The notes under the pieces: generated by a model | The model's input: only the letters and a program-made list of their open reading frames with translations | What the model was told of the DNA's origin: nothing | Databases searched by the model: none | NCBI RefSeq assembly: GCF_910592395.1 | Contig: NC_088311.1 | Location: 24,832,646-24,896,645, forward strand | Direction: 5' to 3' | Origin: Lineus longissimus | Taxonomy: Eukaryota; Nemertea; Pilidiophora; Heteronemertea; Lineidae | DNA length: 64,000 nucleotides | Program-made: the position numbers and the translations under genes | Shown here: positions 12,901-22,556 of the stretch, in pieces | Numbering within the stretch: the first letter of the stretch is position 1 | Layout: each line of letters opens with the position of its first letter

Positions 12901-15900
12901 TGCAGGAACCTGACCTACCTCAACCTATCAAACCAGGGGTTAAAGGTCATCCCGGATATGATCGGCAAGCTGAACAACCTGCAACAGCTACTCATTATGG
13001 ACAACCCTCACTTGGTCAGTGTGAGTGGAGAAGTTGCCAAGACACCTATTGAATGTGAGTTGTGGACACGTTTAATCTCTTTGTCTGATTTTGATCTAGA
13101 AAAACTGATAAACCAGCTAGCTAAACATAACAACAGTACAGTTCACTGCTAGGGCTGCCAACCCATCAGAACTTTCACTGTTCTAGTCTTTAAGTTTGCA
13201 AAGCAGTACGGAAGATATTGAAGTCTTCCTCCAATGCTTACAGAATACCAGTCGTTTTTGCCAATGACCATTTCAGCCGATGGTCTGAAACGACTTCTGG
13301 TCATGGACCGAAACAACCATGAGCTGATATGGTAGTGTGCCGAAACAACTTGTGCGAAAACAGCCATGGCAAATGGTCATTGCCAAAATGACTGTATACC
13401 CTTCAATAGTTCCAAAGTGATCTAAAGTTCGCTTGCAAACTATTGTTGCTCCAATTCCAAAAGTTGTTTCATTTTCTTTAGCTCTTAACCTGACGAGCTG
13501 TCCATCCCTAAAAACCCCACCACAGGAGATCATCCGACAGAACAGCCAGACGCTGACGATTGCGTACCTGCGGAGATTGGCTGCAGGCTCTGTCACATGC
13601 TACAGGACCAAACTCATGTTGGTCGGACTTGGTGAAGCCGGGAAGACAAGGTATTTACAACTTTCACTGAATCACTAGATAGCAGGAAACCTTTGTAAAA
13701 GCTGTGTATGGTTTCCCTTTGTTGTGGAAACTGAGTTTATGCTTTTATTGTGATATCTATTCTTGACAATTTCCAGTCTGATTAGGGCCTTGATGAGCGA
13801 CAAATTCAAAACCACTGCCACTTCCGCCGAAGGCATTACGGATGGTATAGACATAAAGAACTGGCAGGTGACCCGCAGCAACCTGACATTGACGTATAGT
13901 GTGTGGGACTTTGCTGGACAAACGGTCTACTACAACACACATCAGGTAAAGACACCAACATTTCCCTATATTGAGAGACAAACTCCACTATCGATAGGGA
14001 TGAAACTGTTCCAAAACTGTTCAAGCTGGCTCAAGGCTGATCACCATGTTCTGTCACTGTGACAGACTTTGACATGGGTTCTCCTTCTGACATCATAGAA
14101 TTGCCCCCCTCTCCACCTGACATCCAGCTCTGTTTGAGAGGTAACTTCTTTCGGATATCATCTATTTTGCTCTTTCCTGATGAGGTGGTAGCAACTAAAG
14201 AACCTTATCGGACATACCAACGAATGGGTCTTGAGCATGTGATCTTCCCGCCACAAGGTAAATGCCTTCACTTAAGGCCATCAGAATTGCTATACAAAAG
14301 ACATTCTTGCTGAAAATACTTGTTTGTATTTTCCAGTTTTTCCTGTCAAAGAGAGCCATCTACATCCTGGTGTGGAACATGAGACTCGGCTTTGAGCATG
14401 CTGGCCTAGACTTCTGGTTGAATTCCATCCAATGCCATGCACCAGAAACGCCTGTCTTCATTGTGGGCACACATGCTGATGAAGTGTCAAGGTCGGAACT
14501 GCCGTCTGAAGAATTCATGAGGAAGTTTTCAAACATCACTGGATTCTTCTACATCAGCTCTAAAACTGGACAGGTAAATGGAGACAGAATGCAGTGCCCA
14601 TGTTTCATCTCCTTTGTTTACATACAGTACATCTTCGTAGATCCGGCATTTACTGTTTCAAGAGGTGGACCAAGAGAAGAAAAAGAAAAGTCAAATTGAA
14701 AATGATGAGATTCCCTTTCTCCTATAGGGCGTCTCTGATTTCTATGACAAGTTGATAGAGACAACCTTCCTACAGCCATACATGGGTGAGAGGATTCCAG
14801 AGGCGTGGTTCAACTTCGAGAAGAACATCATCAGCAGACGACAATCTGGCAGCCTTCTGCTTTGGGAGGATATTGAGAAAGAAGCTTCGAGGAGTGCAGT
14901 GTTTGGGAATGAGGTGAGATTTCTTGAAGGCGGAGGGGATGGAGGCTTGATTGAGTGCTGCCTTTGGGACAACCTACCGTTTCATCAATATGATGGTAGG
15001 TGTGTTGCCATCCACAAAAGTATATTCTTGATTATTTATTTGGTTTATCATCTGTTCTTTCCATTTCTTCCTTAGATAAAGCAAGCGGTCCAATTCATAC
15101 ATGACCTCGGCAGTCTCCAGCACTTTGATAGTGACTTCCTACGCAATCGTGTGGTGATCAACCCACAATGGATTGTCGACGTCATGGCGTGTGTCGTGTC
15201 AGTTCACAATGATGTCAACAAGGTAGGTGTCTGCAAGTTCAATGTGAATGAACAGTAACGCTTTTTCAGACATGTCATTTCGATTGTGAAAAACAGAAAT
15301 ATCCCAGCTTTGGGAACTGAATTTCAACAGACAGACATGAGAATATTTATTGTTGCAAAAATCCAAATTGAAGGAGATCAAAAGTTATAAGATTACTATT
15401 GATCATCTCATCTTGTTACTTTCAGCATGGTTATCTCGATCATAAGGACATCGCCACGATTTGGAAGGATTATGATTCAGAGCTTCATGATTGGCTGCTT
15501 CGACTGACTGAACTCTTTGACCTGACCTTCCCATTGGCTGATCAGGATGTCAATGTCGTTCCTTGTCTTCTGCCTCAGACTGAGCCAGAGGTAGGTTGAC
15601 GTTTGAAATCACCTAATCCCGGCTTTCTGGTTATTGTGACTTGGTCCTGTCAGACCAATTTTGGGATGAATGGAATTTATAATCAAACACCTCTTGATAC
15701 CTTTCAAAAATTGTAATATTTTTGAAAGGTTTGTTTGGTGTGAGAAGAACACTTCAATGGGGATACTTATACCTACTTCAACTGTCGTTTAGATTGAATG
15801 GCCAACAAAGAAAGAGGGAGTGAGGAAAGCTGAGATGCTCTATCGTTTTGAGAGTCTGCCGGCGGGCCTGTTTAACCGGGCCCAGGTCCGCCTCTACCAG

Positions 15901-18900
15901 TTCTCTGACGGCTCAAGCATGTGGAAGAGAGGTTCTGTCCTAAGGAAGAATGACCACATGGCTGCTATTACAATGGAGGGGTAAGATTTGTTATACCAGA
16001 ATGCTCGGTGTCAATATTGGGGAGTCATTCTTGGAAACAATGTGTCTTCAATGGTTTAAGTTGACAAGAGATTTGGTGCACTTGTGTGGTTTCAACGCGT
16101 GTGATGATCCTGCTCTGAAACTTGTAAACTTGTTTGGTGAGTTGTTTGAGCTGTGAGCTTCGCCTCAGTTTCCTAAACGTGACCGGCCAAGAGTTGTGCC
16201 TGATTGTTGTGAAGATCTCAATTTGCTGGAAGAATATGCGAATAGAGGTGTTGATGGATCATGATTGGCATCCATCTGATGATATTGTATTGTTTAACCA
16301 GGGAGTCTGAAGTGCTCGTTCGAGCGCAGGGCACCAGACCCGAGAACATGATCCTCCTGGTCCATGAAGTGTTTGAGGGCCTCATCCTGGAGTTCTTCCG
16401 TGGGGTCAAGTACGAATACTTGATGCCTTGTCCCGACTGCCTGAAAGCGGTAAGAAGATAATTGACATGAAAATCTTTGAAAAGATGCAAAAATCAGAAC
16501 TTTATTTTTTGTGACATTCTTGTGGAATTTCTTGCTCGTCATCACCGATGTCACAGTCTGGACAAGTTAAAATCATGTCTAGTTTGTTTTGTTTCAGGAC
16601 GCTAAGCATCCGACCATGTTCCCGTCATCAGTGCTGAGGCGGGCTGTCGAGATGAAGGCCATGCATCTCCAGTGCCATGCATTCTTTCATTCCCTCGCAA
16701 CATCAGAAGTGCAAGGTAACTACTTTTATGTCTGATATCGTCACCAGTAAACACATCTAACCATGGTGTTCATTGCTTGCTACGGTGGCTACAAATTTGG
16801 GTTCATGACGGAGTATTTCACTTGCGCCTGCATAGACACCAAGTACAGGGAATCTTGTCTTACGTCTCCTTCAAAGGACATGGTTATCCAAGTAAAACGA
16901 CTTCCAAAGGTCATAAGTGAGGTGTCTTTGTTGGGGAACCAACTCACGATTATCAGATTATGAGTTTGACAGCTCCATGTAACTCAACATCGTCTTTTAT
17001 ACATTTCTCCTTCCAGCCATGATGCCACCAGAAGCATCTGAGGACTATGAGGTCCACATGAACAACATGGTCCATGACCTGGAGGACCTGCAGAATCAAC
17101 TGCCATTTGATACATGCATCCTCTACTGCAAGGCAGACGTTCCTCAAGAAGGAGCAGACGCCGTCCATCCAAGACAGGTTAAGAACGACCTGGAGAAGAA
17201 AGGATTCAATGTGTAAGTGGTAAAAGCAGTCCAGTGTAATACCAATAGGTTCTGTGCCTAAGAGTCCTTTACTTGAGAATCTCTCCCCGTGCAGGCTGAT
17301 GTGGATGTTCAACCGACTCCAACAGGTACTGCAAAATGATTCTCCCATGCTCACTACAGACTCACTAATCTCTTTTCAGTTGGTACCAGGATGACCTCCA
17401 TTCCATGTCAGTTGATGATGTCATAAAAGCAATGTCGTCATCAAAGACGGTCATAACATTTGTATCCGACAGCTTCGTCTTGGACACAGATTGTCAGCGC
17501 ATGTTCCAGTTTGCGCAGCAGTCGCTGAAGAAGCCGATTCTACTGGTCATGACTGGTAAGGGGAGAAAATGGCAGCAGTCGGTGATTGGTATGAGGACGG
17601 CTCACCAGGTGTACGTCAATATGCAGCGAGCGAAACAGTATGAGTCGAAACTGCAGGAGCTTGTCACTCAGGTGTCGGGGAAGGTTGGCAAGAAGAAGGT
17701 GGGTGGAGTGTACAAAGAGAAAAGTAAATCTTGTGTGGTGTGATTCACATGCTCCTTCCCTGGCACGTGTTACTTATAAGGATGAAATAGTAGCATAGGC
17801 TAAGTTACACACTAATATAAATGTATTGTTGAGTCGAGGACCTTTGTACCAAAGACAGCAGTTCCCATGTTTTAGGATGTTTTCTGAAAGCTTTGGCTCT
17901 TCCATTATGACACAACATTATTTCCCTTTTCTTGACAGGTTGTGAAAGGTGCCGACGTGTTTGTCAGTTATTGCTGGACAAACTCTGCCCAGGCAGTAGC
18001 GATCGGACATGCTGTTGAAAAGGCTGGATCGTTAGGCCACGGTGATCCTAGACAACTCAAGGAGTTCTTGGAGAGTGAAGGCTTCTCAGCTTGGATTGAC
18101 TTTGAGAATGTTGGAGTGGTAGGTTTAGCTAAAGATCGTATTATATTTCGGGGCATTCACTGACCAGGTGGGACCAAACGTCTTTAAGAGTCAGGGTTGA
18201 CCACTTTCTAGAATGGGTGTAGGAGAAGACTGTCATTACCAAAAACATTGTGTTCATCTTCTTTCCAGAACGGACTGTTTAGTGACATTGCAGAAAGCTT
18301 GAAGAAATGCAGAGTGGTTGTGGCCTGTGTCTCAGATGAGGTAAGGTTGGTTGTCTTTGTGATAAACTCAGTCTTGACTTCTTGGGGCTTACCACTGCTT
18401 TACCCATCAAGTGGCAATCCCTGTTGGCTTTGAAAGAGCAGAACTGTATAGCTCAGCAAATGTTAGCCCTTGGTGGGTCAAGAAGGATGGAGCGCATTTC
18501 ATGTCAAACGAAATGCTTCAGGAATAGATTTACAAGGGTCCCCAAGAAAGCAGTTGCAGAAGACAGTATTGTCTTATCAGAATGATGATTTCATAGGCCT
18601 GATTACCAACCGAGTACGAATGGCCAAGTCGTGAGTCATCCCTTTCTGTGGAAAAGACATTTCCCTGTATATATACTGGGATTATGACCTTTCACCTTAT
18701 GTTTTCTTCAGTATGCGATGTCCCCTAATTGCCAGATGGAGTTCAGGTTTGCGCACGTCACTCTGAAGAAGCCTATCATCTTAGCAGTGGTTGGTACAGG
18801 TTACAGCTGGGAATCCACCGAGGTAAAGTAAAGATGCCATATTGAGCTGCATGCATGGTTTTCCAGTGGGGAGGATTGGGTGCATGTGTTATATATCTGT

Positions 18901-21604
18901 TGTGTTGTTTCACCAGGTTCTTCTTTGCATGAAAACGTTCGTCCAGTCAGGTTTATAAATGTATGATCAATTAATTGATTGAGGCGCCCTGCTTACAAGA
19001 TAGTCATATCAATGTGACCTGCTAAAATTTTTCTTGTCTGCAGATAAAACCAGCCATAGCTAGGTTTGATATTTATAACTGGTCTCGGAGACAATCTCTT
19101 CTTTTCACAGGCTCCTGTACTGACCACCACGCACAAGGGGTTTCTGTTGCATGTGGTAATTATTACTGGTGTCTGCAACAAAAATCTCTGATTTGCAGGG
19201 TGCTAATAGGTATTCCTTTCATTCTTCAGGTTGGCCTGCTCTCCCTTGGCTACCCAAAGATGAACTTCCAAGTCGCCAACAACATCGCATTCAGCCAGCT
19301 CAGGGAATCAGTGGCTGATAGTTTGGCTAGCTTGGATTGTCAGAAGGATGGCAAATCATCTGCTCCACAAGGGACGCAGAAGCAGTCGGCATTCCAGGAA
19401 CTGTATGAGCTTGCCCAGAGGAAGTTCCTGCGTCAGTTGGTGACTTATACGAATCATAACAGTAACTATCCAAGGCTGTTTGTCCTAGATCTTCAGGAAC
19501 CAACGGTGAGCAGTTTAAAGTGATCATATCCGAGACACATCTGAAACACAAAGTTAACTTCATTTCACCAAAAACTATGTTCTAATCAAGAACTGTTGCA
19601 GAAATGTCTTTAGCTCTTTTATCAAATACTGAATTGATCTTTGATGAAATGATTTCCGACTTTTTCAGAGCGTCTCTGAATCAGGTGGGTCTGGCATCGA
19701 ATCAGTTGAAATTGACCTGAAAGATGATGATCAGCCATCTGACAAGCCGCATGATGGACCTGGAGAATACTGCTTCCGAGTCCTGTGTGAGCACGAAGGG
19801 GTAAGATCATATCTGGCGGAGTTCGCTCTTTCTTCACAGGGAGAAGTTTCCGTCTTGGAGCTCAACGATCAAGAAGGAGTTCACTCATACACTCAAGATG
19901 GCCTCATAATAGCATATTATCTTTCCATATTAAGTTGAGCAGTACTAAGTGTGACTTTCAAAAAGAATAAACCCTTTACAGAGTGAGCCTGCATTATATG
20001 TTGCAAAACTTGCACCTTTGTGTCAAGGCTCAAGAAAGACAATACTTGGGAGCTGGGTTTAGTCCAGTTCCTTCTCAAATACCACTCCATGTGGTACCAG
20101 CAAAAGGTTTCAGGTTAAATCTTCACTTCTTTCAGGGCTGGCATGCCGTCCATGAGGGTTTCCCCATCTCGATGATACAAGATGAAATGACGCCCCTTCT
20201 TCACCTGACCGCTCCGTTCTTTGCCCGCATCCTCTCCATCCTCAAGCACAGCAATATCAACCTGCAATGCTTGAACTCAACCCAAGGTGACGCTTTCATC
20301 AAGATCTTAGAGCAGGTATTTGTCTTGGCCATGGTCAGCCCATCATTTAACAAATACTCAAGTCAAAAAATGTATTGTGACTTCAACCTTACAAATCAAA
20401 CTTGCATGTGATGTTGGATAACTACTGTGGATTATAGCTCTCTTGCTAGATACCTATAGCTTTCTATAAAGGCACAGTTTTGGGTCCAGAATTGGGCATG
20501 TTCAAACCTGCGAATGATATTTAACTGAGCATATTGTCCGTCCCTTCAGCGCGCAGGAGTCAATGTTGATGTACGGCCATTCTACCAAGCTATCAGAAAC
20601 CACATCATTAGGAAGGATGTGACGCAGACGTTTGGAGGCTTGGCAAGGTCAGTCACATGGTTATAAACGAACATTGATGGAGGTGGGAGCAGCATGGTCT
20701 AGCTTAAGGCGCCCTACTCAATCAGGCTATCTTTAGTTCGTACCGGACACAGACACATCGATTGTGACCGTCGACAAGACATTTTACTCTGATTGCATTG
20801 TCCTTTGAGTAAGATGTGTAAAGCAGAGTTGTCTAAACTCGTATTTGCTGGTCTGCTGTTTGTGTCTAGTCTCCCTGATTGATGTTCCAGGTGTTACCTG
20901 CCGAGCGGCAAGTTCCTCTGGTTGTGTCCTGAACACCAGAAGTTACCCAGGGTTTCCAAGCTTGAAGTAATTGTGTCAGACCCAGCGCCACATGATACGG
21001 TCAGCGACTACCAACTGATTGAGGATCTGAAAGTTTATCAGGAGCTGGTGACAGTCAAGCCTCAAGGTGGGTACTGAGATTCTTGACACGAATTCAGGTC
21101 TCTTCTTGGAAGAGCAAGACACACAGTCTTCATACTTGAGTTTGAATTGACTTTAGCTTGACAACTGTTTTGGGAAATAGTGAGACACACATACCTGTTC
21201 AGACTGGTGGTGTTATATATGTACGGGTCAGTGGTCTAGCATTGCGAAGTGATTCGTGTACCCGTGTTGACATTGTTTCTCGTAAGCCTTTAATGGGAGG
21301 TGTTTTTGTATTTCCAGGTAATGACAAACCTACAACAGCAGCGCCACCAAGTGAAACACCAAGTGAATGCGATAAACCTGCCAAAGAGGATGTGAAATTA
21401 CCATCAATAAAGGAAGAAATCCAACGTATGCCAGCAGTGACTGCTAAACCTGCCAGGTCACCTGCAAAGCCAAGCAGTTCATCAGGATCAAAACCTGCAA
21501 AGCCAAGCAGTTCTTCAGGATCAAAACCTGCGGCAACATCGAAGGGTTTCACTCCACCCAAAAAGGTTGAACGGTCCAAGAGTATAGCATGCACTGTTCA
21601 ATAG
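471..21604 (+). CDS. Giant ROCO-family protein with dynein-type stalk, LRR, Roc-COR and two TIR domains (5' partial)
   Basis: I chained 49 coding exons into 2,759 residues ending at the TAG at 21602-21604; the N-terminus lies left of the window. Exons: 471-590, 801-952, 1161-1272, 1736-1819, 2018-2068, 2476-2556, 2819-2902, 3096-3167, 3597-3734, 4179-4403, 4654-4858, 5060-5286, 5591-5795, 6224-6387, 6591-6842, 7157-7242, 7476-7625, 7934-8195, 8388-8537, 8821-9046, 9306-9403, 10026-10293, 10674-10819, 10911-10973, 11170-11271, 11440-11976, 12201-12341, 12544-12664, 12851-13054, 13482-13650, 13777-13945, 14337-14573, 14728-14913, 15076-15222, 15426-15590, 15793-15980, 16302-16449, 16598-16715, 17017-17212, 17380-17698, 17939-18118, 18269-18340, 18712-18822, 19230-19505, 19669-19800, 20136-20315, 20550-20647, 20891-21066, 21318-21604. 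Phase agrees at every junction and no poly(A) signal or stop interrupts the chain. The protein is probably a cytoplasmic GTPase scaffold; its pathway is unknown. The 4858/5060 junction assumes a GTCAGT donor four bases after a better-looking GTAAGT, because only that keeps the COR frame. A short exon may end near base 14. The left part could still be a separate gene, though nothing in the sequence marks a boundary. Confidence 0.8.
1736..3734 (+). other. Dynein-type coiled-coil stalk and microtubule-binding domain inside the ROCO protein
   Basis: Six consecutive exons (1736-1819, 2018-2068, 2476-2556, 2819-2902, 3096-3167, 3597-3734) encode about 170 residues with the order of landmarks of the dynein heavy-chain stalk tip. 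A short helical lead-in ends in IDNLRKSDISEI, followed by the paired prolines SSPP that close CC1 in dynein. Then come LLVLLGK, TWKLFKPMIRNMSFLNEL (dynein: W..a...m.d..Fl..l), MNDPDLNEQR (dynein: y..dp.fnpe.v), SIAGHAFYICM (dynein: S.Aa..lc.Wv) and HWPKISKLQTDL, which holds the conserved CC2 proline and opens the second helix. No AAA+ motor motifs lie around it. The domain sits between the first Roc remnant and COR. In dynein this module binds tubulin; binding here is inference. The coiled coil appears shorter than in dynein. Confidence 0.72.
3210..3310. mobile_element. Possible terminal piece of a pogo/Tigger-like or MITE element
   Basis: Inside an intron of the ROCO gene, the stretch beginning CAGTGGAACCCCGGTAAC resembles the terminal inverted repeat start (CAGTGGAACC..) common to pogo/Tigger-type DNA transposons and derived MITEs. 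A related string (AGTGGAACCGCCGTTAGTGG) occurs in a LIG4 intron near 44578. I did not find the opposite end, so this is a low-confidence fragment. Confidence 0.3.
4179..7625 (+). other. First COR domain with CxxC pair
   Basis: The exon at 4179 leads into a COR-like start: a helix ending KAVQRLANMGKVLFYPN, then EPIIFDVQWFMDIM. This matches the family pattern of a short helix, G-x-hydrophobic strand and DPQW-like tryptophan. A later stretch (SIMQHFGVVLQV, then DWYYVFFRD near 5090-5150) matches the COR segment that usually reads MExFGL followed by YLVPxLLP. The exon 6591-6842 contains CPSC and CRHC (C-x2-C-x33-C-x2-C, 6687-6809), which could bind zinc. COR domains of ROCO proteins mediate dimerisation and link to Roc. 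The second COR keeps only the first CxxC (CPDC). Confidence 0.6.
9599..9603 (-). terminator. RNA polymerase III T5 terminator of tRNA-Thr
   Basis: A run of five T on the minus strand lies nine bases past the tRNA 3' end, as expected for pol III termination. It supports a working tRNA gene. Confidence 0.7.
9612..9684 (-). tRNA. tRNA-Thr (anticodon UGU)
   Basis: The minus strand folds into a complete 73-base cloverleaf: acceptor GCCTCCA with TGGGGGC plus discriminator T, D-stem GCTC/GAGC, anticodon stem CTGGT/ACCAG with loop CTTGTAA (anticodon TGT, threonine), and T-stem GTGAG/CTCAC with loop TTCAAAT. The A and B box positions look normal and there is no intron. A T5 tract follows nine bases downstream. 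The gene lies antisense in the ROCO intron 9404-10025. Confidence 0.95.
11440..13054 (+). other. Leucine-rich repeat region
   Basis: The large exon 11440-11976 and those at 12201, 12544 and 12851 encode repeats of the LxxLxLxxN type: LVTVDLSGCHFKTL, LENLDMSENDFEELP, LRSLNLHTNPLKRFP, LEILDVGNTLIRSLP, LRMLSLENTAVVNLP, then LTYLNLKG and, in the last exon, LTYLNLSNQGLKVIP and LQQLLIMDNPHLV. Spacing of about 22-24 residues and the terminal xLP agree with LRRs of the ROCO and RAS-binding SHOC2-like type. A stretch of about 60 residues from 12230 to 12660 (MEKYMSFVSNRKWSYN and on) interrupts the repeats. LRRs immediately before Roc are the standard ROCO order; they usually serve as protein-binding surfaces. 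Confidence 0.85.
13249..13394. mobile_element. Foldback/MITE-like inverted repeat in ROCO intron
   Basis: The arms at 13249-13273 and 13371-13394 are near-perfect inverted repeats (CAGTCGTTTTTGCCAATGAC and its partner ending GGTCATTGCCAAAATGACTG). They flank a centre rich in short CGAAACNAC/GTCGTTTC-type words. This resembles a small non-autonomous foldback DNA element. No coding capacity is seen. Confidence 0.55.
13482..14573 (+). other. Second, intact Roc GTPase domain
   Basis: Three exons (13482-13650, 13777-13945, 14337-14573) hold the guanine-nucleotide motifs: P-loop MLVGLGEAGKTSL (G1, split by an intron after the K-T), YSVWDFAGQTVYYNTHQ (G3, WDFxGQ) and VFIVGTHADE (G4, THxD). These are the defining motifs of Roc (Ras of complex proteins). 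All residues for GTP binding that I can see are present, so this copy is probably the active switch of the protein, in contrast to the remnant at 471-952. Confidence 0.9.
14728..16715 (+). other. Second COR domain
   Basis: Six exons follow Roc directly. The segment VVINPQWIVDVMACVV (15140-15200) is the COR signature with the conserved NPQW/DPQW. It is followed by DIATIWKDYDSELHDWLLRL, the MExFGL-like LTELFDLTFPL, and VVPCLLPQTEP. After a helical linker comes YRFESLPAGLFNRAQVRLYQ, typical of COR-B in ROCO proteins of invertebrates. The end has CPDC and MHLQCHAFFH. COR normally dimerises the protein and couples Roc nucleotide state to the rest of the chain. Confidence 0.85.
17017..17698 (+). 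other. First TIR domain, lacking the NADase glutamate
   Basis: Exons 17017-17212 and 17380-17698 encode a TIR fold. It starts with the strand FDTCILYCKAD, continues with VKNDLEKKGFNVWYQDDL (alphaA and betaB) and SSKTVITFVSDSFVLDTDCQ (betaC and alphaC), and ends with KKPILLVMTGKG (betaD). At the place where NAD-cleaving TIRs have C-x-x-E, this copy reads DCQRMF, with methionine instead of glutamate, so it is probably a binding-only or pseudo-enzyme TIR. If the intron after 17698 were retained, translation would stop at 17743, leaving a protein without the second TIR. Confidence 0.8.
17939..19505 (+). other. Second TIR domain with C-x-x-E motif
   Basis: Exons 17939-18118, 18269-18340, 18712-18822 and 19230-19505 encode a second TIR. 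Seen in order: GADVFVSYCWTNS (box 1, like DVFISY), KEFLESEGFSAWIDFENVG, ESLKKCRVVVACVSDEYAMS, PNCQMEFRFA and KKPIILAVVGTGYSW. The motif N-C-Q-M-E-F places a glutamate at the position of the catalytic glutamate of SARM1-type NADases, so enzymatic activity is possible. Known TIR modules either assemble signalling complexes or cleave NAD; which applies here is inference. Confidence 0.83.
19669..21604 (+). other. C-terminal region and basic low-complexity tail
   Basis: About 290 residues follow the TIR pair. The exons at 20136, 20550 and 20891 form a compact part with RCYLPSGKFLWLCPEHQKLP, a cysteine-containing stretch like those near the C-termini of other invertebrate ROCO proteins. The last exon (21318-21604) is a Ser/Pro/Lys-rich tail with two tandem AKPSSSSGSKP units (about 21470-21530) and a final basic segment (PPKKVERSK), probably disordered. 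No domain is recognised in the tail. Confidence 0.55.
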
Positions 21605-22556
21605 TTGACAAGTTGGCACATTGTCTTTAGAGGTTCTTCATTGACATCACAGTTGTCACATACATTGTAGTTCCTAAGATTCCATCATCTTGGATGTCAG
21701 AAGAATGATGGGTTGACTTCTAACCTGACATTTGGTGGAATTAATTAAGAGCCGTTCACAAGGACTCAAACAATGTTAGAATGACACAGGATACAGCCTC
21801 CTGATCACAGAACTTCCAGTCGCCAAAATGATTCTGTTTATTGCATATTTATAGTGATCCATACTTCTGTCCAGTTCCTAGCGTTTGCAGCATTTGTCCT
21901 TCAACTTCTTCCAGAGTAGCTTTTAGGAGTGTTAACAGCATAATCTGAGCACAATACACTTTTTGGAAACGATGAGTTCTGTTTTGTTGTGCAATCAATT
22001 TGTAACTTTTGTCATCAATGTTCCGATTCCAGAATCATGTCTGCCATTATAACAAAATTGACCTGTGGTATATTTACGTCCTATAAGATCAATGTCCTGT
22101 TCTGGAAAAGTTTTAATCTGTGATATAACGAGTCTATCCAAGACATTTGTTGGATATTTTTCTCATATAATTGTAATGTTACAATGTAAACTGTGATAGT
22201 GTTATCAAGTTCTCATTGTGGGCTGGCGAAAGTATCTTTATTTCTGTGAGCGACATGACTACAGGCATGGTGCAATACCAAGTATCTTATGTAGAGAAAC
22301 TAAACAGTAAAGATTAGGAAAATAATGAAGCGTCGAGGTCCAGCCCACCATGTGGTAACTACACGTTCGAGATAAAATTGTCTCATGGCTGAAATACGTC
22401 ATGAAACTCTTTCTCTCATTGTTTTCTTTTTAACATGCGTTACCATGACAACTTGATATATATTTACATGGATCTCAGGATTGTACAGAACATTCCAGTA
22501 TATATTGGATCAGTGATATTGTTTATTTATCAATTGTAAGACAATGCACAAATAAA
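21605..22556 (+). other. 3' untranslated region of the ROCO gene
   Basis: AT-rich sequence without a convincing reading frame runs from the ROCO stop codon to the first well-placed AATAAA at 22551-22556. It is best read as a 3' UTR of about 950 bases. Confidence 0.6.
22551..22556 (+). terminator. Poly(A) signal AATAAA for the ROCO gene
   Basis: A canonical AATAAA lies about 950 bases after the stop, with no earlier clear signal on this strand after 21604. Confidence 0.5.

Noticed and set aside
17405-17743. Reading the C-terminus SKSCVV as a prenylation signal
   Set aside because: The cysteine is third from the end, not fourth, and the main transcript most likely splices at 17698.
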